DNA from: Anabaena sp. UHCC 0204
Lineage (GTDB): Bacteria > Cyanobacteriota > Cyanobacteriia > Cyanobacteriales > Nostocaceae
Reading direction: 5' to 3'
Assembly: GCF_009711975.1 (NCBI RefSeq)
Contig: NZ_VIKW01000011.1
Coordinates: 51,417-115,416, forward strand
DNA length: 64,000 nucleotides
Position 1 is the first letter of the stretch. The number at the start of each line of letters is the position of its first letter. Below the pieces are notes generated by a model, which saw nothing but the letters and a program-made list of their open reading frames with translations, ran no database searches and was not told the DNA's origin. Both the position numbers and the translations under genes were made by a program. Below, piece after piece: positions 35,521 through 45,718 of the stretch.

Positions 35521-36021
35521 GATTTTTATCTCCTGTTTGTTAAAGTTAGTAAATTTGTTCAACAGAGTTTTTACTGTTATTTTACGAAATTTATCCCTAC
35601 AAACTTTTTTACGGCAAGGCTTCTTGACTTTAATTTGTTGTATATTAGCCGTTAAGATATATGACTTTAGCTCCATAATAATAATTATGCCAAATTTCTG
35701 TGGCCCTCATAAAAAAATACACAAAACGCAGTATTAACCATTAGGGATCACTTTTTGGCACTTATTATAAATATTAATTATGGTTAAAATTACTGGAAAC
35801 TTAAACTTACTATGTACGTTACATAACGGGCAAAAAGTTGATAAATTTCTGGTTATTTTTGTAAAAAATGAATAGAGAGGAATACAAAAGGCTGAAATCT
35901 GCTACTGATCTTGGTGGGGGAATGAAGGAAAGAAGAAAAACAGTTAAGAGTTCTCCATTTCTTGTTCCCTTCTTAGGTAGAATAGGGTACAGACAAGCTG
36001 CACGGAAGAGAGGAAGGGAAA
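35521..36021. other. Long divergent promoter region
   Basis: 501 bp between the minus-strand ComFB-like gene and the plus-strand YaaW-like gene. It is AT-rich, with no recognised repeat of note. The first part probably forms the ComFB-like mRNA leader. Confidence 0.45.
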
Positions 36022-36864
36022 TTGGAAGAACTCAGGGCGGTATTGGAACTAGCCACAGAAGAAGAATTACAGGACTTGACAGCAATTCTGTTTAGTCGCA
36101 AGTTTAACCCCTTAGATTATGTTCACACACCCGAACCCATGACAGTGCAAAGCCAAGATCGGCAAGCTTGGTTAGATGCAATAGAAGATCGGTTTCGTTT
36201 TTTAGCGGCTGATGGGATCACGGTATTACGGCGACGTACTGATCAAGTAACTTACCGAGAAGCCTTAATTCAAGTATGTAAATATCTCAAAATTCACTAT
36301 TATCAAAATTTAACAACAATTGATTTAGAAGCCGAGGTATTTTTGCATTTGTTAGGAAAGGTGTGGAAAAAAATACCAGAACAAGAAAAACAAGAATTAA
36401 CTATCAAGGTGCAACGTCAGTTAGTAGAATCAAAACTTAAACAACCATTACCTTTATCATTGCAACATGATCCTTTAGGACTAATTTTTAAAGGTGGTAG
36501 CGCCTTGGCTGTCACTTCTGTGATTCAACCTTATGTTCTCCAACAAATTGCGCGTCAATTTGCTATTCACTTTGCTACTTATCAAGTAGCTAAAGAAGCA
36601 GCAATTACAGGGACAGGATTAGCAACCAAACAGTTTCAAAACTATGTGGCTTTACAAATTTCCCGACGAGGAATGACAGTGAGTGCAGCCCGTTATAGTG
36701 CTGTTCGCAGTATGTTTGCTTTTGTGGGTCCAGTGATGTGGGCTTGGTTTTTTGCTGATTTGGGTTGGAGAGCGATCGCCACAAACTATGGCAGAATTAT
36801 TCCTACTGTCTTCACCCTCGCGCAAATTCGTCTTACCCGTACAGAATGCTGGGAAATCGCTTAA
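36022..36864 (+). CDS. YaaW (UPF0174)-family protein
   Basis: This 280-residue protein starts at TTG 36022, preceded by GAGGAAGGG, a strong ribosome binding site. N-terminal half: ELATEEELQDLTAILFSRKFNPLDYV and LLRRR-type helices with VTYREALIQVCKYLKI. C-terminal half: alanine-rich helices and a hydrophobic stretch (SMFAFVGPVMWAWFFADLGW) that matches the YaaW/UPF0174 end. Function is unknown. It overlaps the next gene by 19 bp. Confidence 0.72.
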   Translation: MEELRAVLELATEEELQDLTAILFSRKFNPLDYVHTPEPMTVQSQDRQAWLDAIEDRFRFLAADGITVLRRRTDQVTYREALIQVCKYLKIHYYQNLTTIDLEAEVFLHLLGKVWKKIPEQEKQELTIKVQRQLVESKLKQPLPLSLQHDPLGLIFKGGSALAVTSVIQPYVLQQIARQFAIHFATYQVAKEAAITGTGLATKQFQNYVALQISRRGMTVSAARYSAVRSMFAFVGPVMWAWFFADLGWRAIATNYGRIIPTVFTLAQIRLTRTECWEIA

Positions 36865-38135
36865 ATAAAACTTTTTATCATCCAAACCCCCGCTTACAAA
36901 CCCCTTGGAATTGGCTGCAATTTGGACTAATATCTTTCCCCCTGAGTCCATTTTTAGGCGGTCTTTCTATAGTTGTGGCATCATCATTAACGTGGCGCAA
37001 ACAACACCGGATTATTAGCCAGAATCCAATTCACAAGGGATTTGCTCTTTTGAGTATCTTACTACTCATTACTACCGGATTTGCCTCTCATAAACTAGAG
37101 GCTTTTTTAGGTTTATTCAACTTAGTCCCCTTCTTTTTCTTTTTCACTGGACTCACACCCCTAATTCAAACACCAGCCCAATTAAGACAAATCTCTTGGA
37201 TAATGGTGTTTGGTTCTGTACCTGTTTTAATAATAGGTTTTGGGCAATTATTTCTTGGTTGGAATTTCCAATTTCAGTTTCTCTGGATTGTCTTTGATTG
37301 GATAGTTGCACCAGAACAATCATTATCAGGACGCATGACTTCTAACTTCATGCACCCTAATACTTTAGCCGCTTATTTAGTAACTATTTTTATTTTGGGT
37401 TTAGGTTTATGGCTAGAAAATTATCGCCAACTCAAACAAAAAAATCGCCTGATTATCTTTTTAACAATTGCGGTATTTGCGAATTTTATCGCTTTGATTT
37501 TAACTAATTCTCGGAATGGCTGGGGAATCACTATCTTTGCCTGTTTAGCTTATGCCTTATATCAAGGTTGGCGGTTAATTGTTGCTGCTATTATTAGTAT
37601 TTGCAGTAGTTTTCTATTAGCAGCTTTTGCCCCTTCACCCATTTCCCAATTTTTCCGTAACTTCGTTCCCTACGGAATTTGGGCGCGGTTAAATGATGAT
37701 ATGTTTCCTGATAGACCAGTGGCATTAATGAGGAAAACCCAATGGGAATTTGCTCTTAATTTAACTCAACAACATCCTTTAACTGGTTCAGGTTTACGCA
37801 GTTTTGGTGGACTGTATAAAACCCAGATGCAAATTGATGTTAACCATCCCCATAACCTATTTTTAATGCTGTCTGCGGAAACTGGTTTAATTACTACTTT
37901 ACTATTTTATGGGTTACTAATTTGGATATTAATTGCAGCTAGTCAACTTCTCTGGAAATCCCCATCTATAGAACCAAAAAATCGCCTAATATTCTTTAGT
38001 TATATTATCACTTTTATAAGCTGGATATTATTTAATACTGTTGATATTACTATTTTTGATATTCGGTTGAATACTCTTTCTTGGATTTTTGTCGCTGCAT
38101 TGTGTGGAGTTATGTATCAATATAGCAGGAAATAG
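36846..38135 (+). CDS. O-antigen ligase-like (Wzy_C) membrane protein
   Basis: This 429-residue protein starts at ATG 36846 inside the end of the upstream gene. It has ten or more TM helices and the Wzy_C/WaaL pattern: LTNSRNGWGITIFACLAYAL in the centre, a large loop with RKTQWEFALNLTQQHPLTGSGLRSF, and NHPHNLFLMLSAETG, the conserved His-rich end of the loop. Such proteins ligate or polymerise O-antigen, exopolysaccharide or glycan chains at the periplasmic face. No other polysaccharide genes are nearby, so the substrate is open. Confidence 0.82.
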   Translation: MLGNRLNKTFYHPNPRLQTPWNWLQFGLISFPLSPFLGGLSIVVASSLTWRKQHRIISQNPIHKGFALLSILLLITTGFASHKLEAFLGLFNLVPFFFFFTGLTPLIQTPAQLRQISWIMVFGSVPVLIIGFGQLFLGWNFQFQFLWIVFDWIVAPEQSLSGRMTSNFMHPNTLAAYLVTIFILGLGLWLENYRQLKQKNRLIIFLTIAVFANFIALILTNSRNGWGITIFACLAYALYQGWRLIVAAIISICSSFLLAAFAPSPISQFFRNFVPYGIWARLNDDMFPDRPVALMRKTQWEFALNLTQQHPLTGSGLRSFGGLYKTQMQIDVNHPHNLFLMLSAETGLITTLLFYGLLIWILIAASQLLWKSPSIEPKNRLIFFSYIITFISWILFNTVDITIFDIRLNTLSWIFVAALCGVMYQYSRK

Positions 38136-38199
38136 GGAAAAGATGCAATCTTAATAATAAGATATCTACAGGTATTGGATCAAATCTTTGAATTTACTA

Positions 38200-39162
38200 A
38201 TGATGGAAATAGTCAACCGTATAGTATATCCATTTAAAGTGCCATTTATGGCAGCATCCCAAATTTATTGGTTGTATCTGCTTTCAACTATAATACTGGC
38301 GACAATACTATATATATTTGGTTTACCCAATCGTGACAAGGAGAAAAATTTACTAGAATACCTTTTACCCAAAGAAATTTATTTACATCCTTCATCTATT
38401 ACTCAATACAAATATTTTTTTTTGATTTCTTTATTCGAGATATTTTTCGTAGTCCCAGCAACAATATATGTAGCAAAAATTGCCGACATAACTTGCGAAA
38501 GTATCACACAAATTACAGGAATCACCACACCTTTTTTATTAACGCATCCCCAATTGTGGCATCATATCATATTCAGCATTTTTGTAGCATTATTAGGTGA
38601 TTTTGCTAATTTTTTCTACCATAATCTTGCTCACAGAATCTCAATTTTGTGGGAATTTCATAAAGTACATCATTCAGCCGAAGCCCTCACACCATTGACG
38701 GTATATCGTATTCATCCATTTGAGATGTTTTTAGGTACAACGACGATTGTAACAATGTCCAGTTTAGGAACAGGTATTTGGTTCTACTTATTTGGTAATG
38801 GGATGAAAGAGCTATTAATTTATGGAGTCAGCTTTGAGATTTTTATCTTTTATTTAGCAGGTTATAACTTGCGTCATTCTCATATCTGGTTAGCTTATCC
38901 TCAGTGGATTAGCCATATTTTCATCAGTCCAGCGCAACACCAAATTCATCATAGTGTAGATCCCAAACATTATGATAAAAACTTTGGTTATATTTTCGCA
39001 TTTTGGGACTGGATTTTTGGTTCTTTATATGTACCAAAAAATTATGAAAAATTGGACTTTGGTTTATCAGATGGTGAATCAACCTTATTTAATAGTGTCA
39101 CCAATATGGTTTTACAGCCTTTGCGAGCAATTAGACAGAGAATCAGCAAAAACTCAGTATAG
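38200..39162 (+). CDS. Fatty acid hydroxylase / sterol desaturase-superfamily membrane protein
   Basis: This 320-residue di-iron membrane oxygenase has the clustered histidine motifs of the superfamily: HNLAHR, HKVHHSAEALTPLTVYRIHP and QHQIHHS. Four or more TM helices precede and separate them. A TTG at 38188 would add four residues; I prefer ATG 38200. It ends only 10 bp before the NRPS start, so it is probably co-transcribed and may hydroxylate the peptide, a lipid precursor or an acyl substrate of that pathway (inference). Confidence 0.82.
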   Translation: MMEIVNRIVYPFKVPFMAASQIYWLYLLSTIILATILYIFGLPNRDKEKNLLEYLLPKEIYLHPSSITQYKYFFLISLFEIFFVVPATIYVAKIADITCESITQITGITTPFLLTHPQLWHHIIFSIFVALLGDFANFFYHNLAHRISILWEFHKVHHSAEALTPLTVYRIHPFEMFLGTTTIVTMSSLGTGIWFYLFGNGMKELLIYGVSFEIFIFYLAGYNLRHSHIWLAYPQWISHIFISPAQHQIHHSVDPKHYDKNFGYIFAFWDWIFGSLYVPKNYEKLDFGLSDGESTLFNSVTNMVLQPLRAIRQRISKNSV

Positions 39163-39172
39163 ATATAACAAC

Positions 39173-42100
39173 ATGAGATATTCTCAAAATAAGTGCATTC
39201 ATCACCTTTTTGCAGAGCAGGTAGAAAAAACACCTGACGCGGTAGCAGTAATATTTGAAAACCAACAATTGACCTACAGAGAATTGAATGCAAAAGCTAA
39301 TCAACTGGCACATCATTTGCAAGCAATGGGGGTAGGTCAAGAGGTATTGGTGGGTCTATGTATAGAGCGTTCTCTAGAAGTAATAATAGGAATTCTTGGT
39401 ATTCTCAAAGCGGGTGGAGTTTATGTTCCCTTAGATCCTGCTTATCCCCAAGAACGCCTAGCATTTATGTTAGAAGATACCAAATTACCAATTCTTTTAA
39501 CTAACGTGCAATGGCTAGAAATTCTTCCTGTTATGAGTGCCTCAGTCATTTGTCTAGATGCAGATTGGCACGAGATTGAAAAACAAAGTCAAGTAAATCC
39601 AATTAGTGAAGTACAAGCAGAAAACCTGGCTTACTTAATATATACTTCTGGTTCTACTGGCAAGCCAAAAGGAGTACAAATGCCTCATGCTAGTGTTTGT
39701 AATTATCTTGAGGCGATCGCTAAAATATTACCAGTTAATAGCCACGATATTTATCTGCACACAGCATCTTTCTCTTTTACTGCTTCAGTCAGACAATTAT
39801 TCTTACCTTTATCCCAAGGTGCAACCAGTATTCTGGCTACTCGTGAACAAACAAGAACTCCTTTAAGCCTATTTGAATTAATTCAAAAACGTGGTGTTAC
39901 CATTTCTGACGGTGTACCTTCTGTATGGAGATATGGACTAATTGCTTTAGAAAGTTTAGAGCCAAAATATACACAAGCCCTGAGCGAATCAAAATTAAGA
40001 TTAATAGTATTTGGTGGCGAATTATTACCCTATCAACTAATTAAAAAGTTACACAACCTGTTTAAAACACCACCCCTGTTTTTTAATATTCTCGGTCAAA
40101 CAGAAAGTATTGGACATGGTTTTTATCCCATTCCAGACGACTGCAACCTTGAAGATGGATATGTACCAGTTGGTTATCCTCTCCCAGATATTCAGCAGAT
40201 TTATCTACTCAACTCCCAACTTGAACCAGTAAAAATTGGTGAGTCTGGAGAAGTACATATTGCGGGTTCTACCTTAGCACGAGGCTATCTGAATCGCACC
40301 GAAGCAAATGGGGAAAAATTCATTATTGATCCTTTTAATTCTCAACAACGACTTTTTAAAACCGGGGATGTTGCCCGTTATTCAATTAATCAAAATTTAG
40401 AAATTCTTGGTCGGATTGATTTTCAAGTAAATATCCGAGGAATGCGGGTTGAACTGGAAGAAATTGAAGCAGTAATTAAACTCCATCCTAGTATTCGAGA
40501 AGCTGTCGTTTCTGCCAGAAAAGATGTATCTGGTGGTCAGCGGTTAGTTGCTTATATCGTAGTCAATAATCAAGATTTTAATTTGGGAGAATTACGCAAT
40601 TTTCTTGCTAGTAAACTGCCAGATTATATGATTCCCCATACCTTAATGGTCATGGAGCAATTACCAATTTTACCTAATGGTAAATTAGACCGTAACAGTT
40701 TACCTGAGCCTGATTTATCGGCGATTCAAAGTCAATTTGTTCCTCCGCAAACACCTATACAAATAATTATTGCTAACATCTGGGCAGAAGTTTTAGGAAT
40801 CGAAAAAATTGGCATCCATGATAATTTTTTAGAATTGGGTGGACATTCCCTATTAGCAAGTTTAGTTATATCGAGATTGCGTGAAGCACTATCCCTAGAA
40901 TTATCAATTGCCAGTTTATTTGCCGCACCAACAATTGCCACATTTAGTGAACAAATTGGCACTTCTGTTCAGAATTTACTGCCAACCTTAGAACCAGTTT
41001 CTCGAAATAGCGAATTACCACTTTCATTAACCCAGCAGCGTTTTTGGTTTCTTGATCAAATGGAAGGACCAAATCCTGCGTACAATATTGTCAGAGTCTT
41101 GAATCTACAAGGATTACTTAACTTTACGGCACTTGAAGGGGCGATCGCCACAATTATTAATCGTCATGAAACCCTGCGTACCAGTTTTGGAATTACCGAT
41201 GGTCAACCCATCCAAATTATTGCTGATAAATTAGCATTTACCTTACCTGTAATAGATTTACAGGAATTAGCAGAAGATGACAAAATGGCTGAAGCACAAA
41301 GATTAATTACTAATGAATATCTTCGCCCTTTTGATTTAGCTGAATCATCTCTCTTAAGAGTGACATTAATCCAATTGGGAGAAAAATCCCATCAGTTATT
41401 AGTAATAATGCACCACATCATTTCTGATGCCTGGTCAGCAGGAAATTTTCTCCAAGAATTATCGGTTATTTATTCAGCCTTGACAGCGGGTTTACCTTCT
41501 CCCTTAGCTGAATTATCAATTCAGTATGCCGACTATGCTTATTGGCAGCGACAATGGCTGGAAAATCAAACCGCACAACTTGATTACTGGAAACAACAAT
41601 TAGCAGATATTCCCGCAGTAATTGAATTACCTACTGATCAATCACGGACAGCAATTCAAACCTTTCGCGGTGATCTCCAGAAATTTCAATTTGATTTCCA
41701 ACTCACTCACAAACTTAAAAGCCTCAGTCAAAAATCGGGTTCTTCCCTGTTTATGACACTTCTCACTGCTTTTGTGATCTTACTTTCCCGCTACAGTGGT
41801 CAGGAAGATATTGTCATTGGTTCTCCCATTAGTAATCGCAATCGTGTCGCGTTAGAGCCATTAATTGGCTTCTTTGTGAATACCTTGGTTTTACGAACTC
41901 GTCTGGAAGGAAATCCCACATTTATAGAATTACTCCAACAGGTGCGACAGATGGCACTTGATGCTTATGCTCACCAAGATATCCCCTTTGATCAACTTGT
42001 AGAAACCCTCCAACCTCAGCGCCACCTCAGTCATAGTCCCTTATTTCAAGTCATGTTTGTATTGCAGAATTCTCCGGTGTCAAAACTGGTATTAGGAGAT

Positions 42101-45100
42101 TTACAAGTTACACAAATAGAATTAGCAAAAGCGACAGCGGGGGCAACTTTTGATTTAACCTTATCAATGCAGGAAAAAGATTCAGCATCAGGAACTGAAT
42201 TGATAGGTGCATTTGAATATAATGCTAATTTATTTAATGCTGATACTATTGCCAGGATGATTGAGAGTTTTCATACCTTAGTTGAGGCAATTGTGGCAGA
42301 TCCTCAAGAGCAGATTAGAACATTACCTTTACTAACAGCATCCCAAAAGCATCAGTTATTAGTTGAATGGAATAATACGGGAACTGATTATCCCCAAAAA
42401 TCCATTCATCAATTATTTGAGGAACAGGTTTCCAGAACACCTGATGCAGTGGCATTAGTGTTTGAAGATCAGCAATTAACCTACCAACAATTAAACTTAC
42501 AAGCTAATAAACTAGCTCATTATTTGCAGTTTTTGGGTGTAGAACCAGAAATATTAGTGGGTGTCTATTTAGAACGTTCATTAGAAATGATAGTAGGATT
42601 TTTGGGCATTTTAAAAGCTGGTGGTGCTTATGTGCCACTTGATCCTAACTATCCTCCAGAACGCCTCAATTACATGGTGGCAGATTCACAAATGCCCATT
42701 ATCTTAACTCATTCTTTATTACTCCCACATTTATCATTAACCCTAGAGCAACCGCAAACTAAAATTATTTGTTGGGATAAAGATTTAGAAATTGAAAGTA
42801 TTGCCAGTCAGAGTTCCCATAATCCTATTAATAATTTTACACCTGAAAATTTAGTTTACATAATCTATACTTCTGGCTCTACAGGCAAGCCCAAGGGAGT
42901 CTGTGTTCTGCATCAGAGCGTAGTCCGATTGGTAATCAATACCGATTATGTGCATCTACAACCAGAAGATACCATAGCTCAAGCGGCAAATACTGCTTTT
43001 GATGCCGCGACCTTTGAAATATGGGGAGCATTGCTTAACGGGGCAAAATTGGTGATTCTTGACCAAGATACTGTTACATCAGCCCAGAATTTAGCCAATA
43101 GTATCCGCACTACAGGAATTAATACTCTATTTGTGACTACGGCTCTATTTAATCAAATTATTCAAGAAGTACCAACAGCCTTTCAACCCTTGCGCTATTT
43201 ATTATTTGGTGGTGAAGCTGTAGATCCGCATTGGGTACGACAAGCGATAAATAAAGGTGCGCCTGAGAATTTATTACACCTATATGGACCTACAGAAAAT
43301 ACCACCTTTTCAACTTGGTATCCTGTGGAAAAAGTAGAGCCAAATGCGGAAACAATTCCCATCGGTCATCCAATTGCCAACACGGAAGTTTACGTACTTG
43401 ATTCCTATCACCAACTTGTTCCCATAGGCGTACCAGGAGAATTGTACCTTGGTGGTGATGGGTTGGCGCGAGAATATTTTCATCGTCAAGAATTAACTCA
43501 CGAGAAATTTGTCCCTCATCCTTTTAAACCTGGAAAACGCCTTTATAAAACTGGAGACAAAGTTAAATTATTACCCGATGGAAATATTCAGTTTCTCGGA
43601 CGGATTGATTTTCAAGTCAAAATTAGGGGTTTTCGGATTGAACTAGGAGAAATTGAGACGGTATTAACCCAACATCCTCAAGTTCAGCAGGTAGTAGTTA
43701 TTGTCCGCGAAGATCATCCAGGCAACAAGTATTTAACGGCTTATATTGTTAGCGAAACAGAAACATTGACCAGTAGCAAATTACGTCAATTTCTCAAAGA
43801 ACATCTGCCTGAATATATGATACCTGCGGCTTTTGTGATGCTCAAAACCTTACCTCTAACTCCTAATGGTAAAGTTGACCGGCTGGTTTTACCAAAGCCA
43901 GAAACAACAAATTCAGAACTAGAAGCCGCTTTTGTTGCCCCAGGGACTGCCCTAGAAGCAAAATTAGCGGAAATATGGTGTACGGTATTACATCGGGAGC
44001 AGGTGGGCATCTATGATAACTTCTTTGAATTGGGGGGACACTCTCTCCTGATCACATCTGTAATATCTCGCATTCAAGAACATTTTTCCATAGTTCTGCC
44101 CCTGCGTTCTCTATTTACAGCCCCGACTATCGCCGAACTTAGTCAAGTAATAATTGCACATCAACTGGATGCCATAACAGTTGATACCTTACCACCCCTT
44201 GTCCCTCAAGCACGAGACACTTATATCCCCCTGTCTTTTGCACAAGAGTCTATATGGTATTTACAACAATTAGCTCCTGAAAGTTGCGCCTACAACAGCT
44301 TCTTTATTTTACGTTTCACTGGCTCTCTTTCTGCAACTGTGTTGGAGTCCAGTTTCAATGAAATAATTCGTCGTCATGAAATATTACGCACGGGTTTTAC
44401 GATGGTAGAAGGTCAACCTGTACAAGTAATTACCCCATTTCTGACTATCCCATTAGAGATTATAGACTTACAAAACCTACCCTTGATAGAGCGAATATCT
44501 GAAGCAGAAAGACTAGCTGCGCTGCAATATAATCACCATTTTGATCTGGCTTTAGTCCCTCTCATCAAAACCAGTTTATTGCGACTAACTCCAGAAGAAC
44601 ATTGGTTGACAATCAATATGCACCATATCATCACAGATGGCTGGTCATTTGGTCTGTTGTTGGAGGAGTTAGGAATCCTCTATGCAGCTTTTATGAATGG
44701 TTTACCTTCACCCCTACCCGAATTACCTGTTCAGTACGCAGATTTTACCCTCTGGCAACGGCAATACTTTAATGAAAAGGTCATAGAAAAGCAACTTGCT
44801 TACTGGCTACAAAAACTAACTAATACTTCACTAGAATCTGATCAGGTATCTAGCAATCAGCTACAGTTGAGTAACAAAAGCACCAGCGCAGCTATTTATT
44901 CTGTGATTCTGCCAGCAAGTCTTGTGGTATCAATCGAAGTTGTCTGCCGTTCTCAAAGGGTCAGCATCTTTGCGATCATTCTCACTGCTTTAAATATACT
45001 TTTGTTCAAATACAGTGGACAAAACGACATTTTAGTAATGGCAACTATTGGTAATCGGAGTGCGGTGGAAACTGAAAAAATGCTCGGTTGCTTCATCAAT

Positions 45101-45535
45101 GATGTAATTTTGAGATCCTATCTTCACTCTGAACAAACCGGAATTAATCTTTTAGAACAAGCCCAAGAAACCCTCACAGAAGCAATCAACAATAAAGAGA
45201 TTGCTATTCAAACAGTCATTGACGCTATCACCAGTAAACAACCATTGAATATCTCAGCATCCCTAACTATGTTACCTCCACAAAATTGGCATAACTGGAT
45301 GTTAGATGTTGACTTTGTATCAATTAAGCGCGATCGCAGCTTATGGGTTCAGGAAATTCCTCTAGAACTTTATGTTTCTTCACCTTCTGTAAATAATCCC
45401 ACCATGGAAATTAAAGTCTTGTACAGCCAGGAGTTATTTACAAATGAAACCATCGAGTTTCTGTTTAGTTATTACCAGGAAATTCTTCAGCAGCTCGTCC
45501 AACACCCAAACAGCCAGGTTTCTGAATTTGCATAA
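39173..45535 (+). CDS. Non-ribosomal peptide synthetase, A-T-C-A-T-C
   Basis: The likely start is ATG 39173 (2120 residues). A1 (~10-500): YTSGSTGKPKG at 157, LFKTGD, GRIDFQVNIRG. T1: DNFLELGGHS (Ser559). C1: HHIISDA (His747, His748, Asp752). A2: YTSGSTGKPKG at 1232, LYGPTE, LYKTGD. T2: DNFFELGGHS (Ser1624). C2: HHIITDG (His1817, His1818, Asp1822). By comparison with GrsA the A2 pocket reads DAFFLGLTFK, suggesting Ile/Val/Leu. A1 lacks the pocket Asp235 (SFTASVRQLF) and has LGQTES instead of YGPTE, so its substrate may not be a standard amino acid. There is no thioesterase; the protein ends in a C domain. Confidence 0.93.
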   Translation: MRYSQNKCIHHLFAEQVEKTPDAVAVIFENQQLTYRELNAKANQLAHHLQAMGVGQEVLVGLCIERSLEVIIGILGILKAGGVYVPLDPAYPQERLAFMLEDTKLPILLTNVQWLEILPVMSASVICLDADWHEIEKQSQVNPISEVQAENLAYLIYTSGSTGKPKGVQMPHASVCNYLEAIAKILPVNSHDIYLHTASFSFTASVRQLFLPLSQGATSILATREQTRTPLSLFELIQKRGVTISDGVPSVWRYGLIALESLEPKYTQALSESKLRLIVFGGELLPYQLIKKLHNLFKTPPLFFNILGQTESIGHGFYPIPDDCNLEDGYVPVGYPLPDIQQIYLLNSQLEPVKIGESGEVHIAGSTLARGYLNRTEANGEKFIIDPFNSQQRLFKTGDVARYSINQNLEILGRIDFQVNIRGMRVELEEIEAVIKLHPSIREAVVSARKDVSGGQRLVAYIVVNNQDFNLGELRNFLASKLPDYMIPHTLMVMEQLPILPNGKLDRNSLPEPDLSAIQSQFVPPQTPIQIIIANIWAEVLGIEKIGIHDNFLELGGHSLLASLVISRLREALSLELSIASLFAAPTIATFSEQIGTSVQNLLPTLEPVSRNSELPLSLTQQRFWFLDQMEGPNPAYNIVRVLNLQGLLNFTALEGAIATIINRHETLRTSFGITDGQPIQIIADKLAFTLPVIDLQELAEDDKMAEAQRLITNEYLRPFDLAESSLLRVTLIQLGEKSHQLLVIMHHIISDAWSAGNFLQELSVIYSALTAGLPSPLAELSIQYADYAYWQRQWLENQTAQLDYWKQQLADIPAVIELPTDQSRTAIQTFRGDLQKFQFDFQLTHKLKSLSQKSGSSLFMTLLTAFVILLSRYSGQEDIVIGSPISNRNRVALEPLIGFFVNTLVLRTRLEGNPTFIELLQQVRQMALDAYAHQDIPFDQLVETLQPQRHLSHSPLFQVMFVLQNSPVSKLVLGDLQVTQIELAKATAGATFDLTLSMQEKDSASGTELIGAFEYNANLFNADTIARMIESFHTLVEAIVADPQEQIRTLPLLTASQKHQLLVEWNNTGTDYPQKSIHQLFEEQVSRTPDAVALVFEDQQLTYQQLNLQANKLAHYLQFLGVEPEILVGVYLERSLEMIVGFLGILKAGGAYVPLDPNYPPERLNYMVADSQMPIILTHSLLLPHLSLTLEQPQTKIICWDKDLEIESIASQSSHNPINNFTPENLVYIIYTSGSTGKPKGVCVLHQSVVRLVINTDYVHLQPEDTIAQAANTAFDAATFEIWGALLNGAKLVILDQDTVTSAQNLANSIRTTGINTLFVTTALFNQIIQEVPTAFQPLRYLLFGGEAVDPHWVRQAINKGAPENLLHLYGPTENTTFSTWYPVEKVEPNAETIPIGHPIANTEVYVLDSYHQLVPIGVPGELYLGGDGLAREYFHRQELTHEKFVPHPFKPGKRLYKTGDKVKLLPDGNIQFLGRIDFQVKIRGFRIELGEIETVLTQHPQVQQVVVIVREDHPGNKYLTAYIVSETETLTSSKLRQFLKEHLPEYMIPAAFVMLKTLPLTPNGKVDRLVLPKPETTNSELEAAFVAPGTALEAKLAEIWCTVLHREQVGIYDNFFELGGHSLLITSVISRIQEHFSIVLPLRSLFTAPTIAELSQVIIAHQLDAITVDTLPPLVPQARDTYIPLSFAQESIWYLQQLAPESCAYNSFFILRFTGSLSATVLESSFNEIIRRHEILRTGFTMVEGQPVQVITPFLTIPLEIIDLQNLPLIERISEAERLAALQYNHHFDLALVPLIKTSLLRLTPEEHWLTINMHHIITDGWSFGLLLEELGILYAAFMNGLPSPLPELPVQYADFTLWQRQYFNEKVIEKQLAYWLQKLTNTSLESDQVSSNQLQLSNKSTSAAIYSVILPASLVVSIEVVCRSQRVSIFAIILTALNILLFKYSGQNDILVMATIGNRSAVETEKMLGCFINDVILRSYLHSEQTGINLLEQAQETLTEAINNKEIAIQTVIDAITSKQPLNISASLTMLPPQNWHNWMLDVDFVSIKRDRSLWVQEIPLELYVSSPSVNNPTMEIKVLYSQELFTNETIEFLFSYYQEILQQLVQHPNSQVSEFA

Positions 45536-45563
45536 ATAAAACGGACTAAATAATTCTAGGTTT

Positions 45564-45609
45564 GTAGTGAGGACTTTAGTCCTCATTTAAGGGCTGAAGC
45601 CCTTACTAC
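45564..45609. repeat. Double-hairpin dispersed repeat
   Basis: GAGGACT-TT-AGTCCTC and AAGGGCT-GA-AGCCCTT hairpins lie in tandem, bracketed by GTAGT/ACTAC, between the NRPS and MFS genes. A common cyanobacterial interspersed repeat. Confidence 0.8.
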
Positions 45610-45718
45610 CAAATCATCGCAATATTTTGGTCTTACCGCCGTATAGCAGGAAAATGAGAAATAAATGCTACATTTTAAAATACGTCTGGCCACAAATTAA
45701 CCAATAGTCAATGTTGCT

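Noticed and set aside
35521-35676. 52-codon N-terminal extension of the ComFB-like protein
   Set aside because: The strong ribosome binding site is at ATG 35520, and the extension is Lys/Arg-rich without resemblance to a domain.
38972-39172. 67-codon N-terminal extension of the NRPS
   Set aside because: It overlaps the hydroxylase gene in another frame and does not resemble NRPS sequence; the natural A-domain start is ATG 39173.
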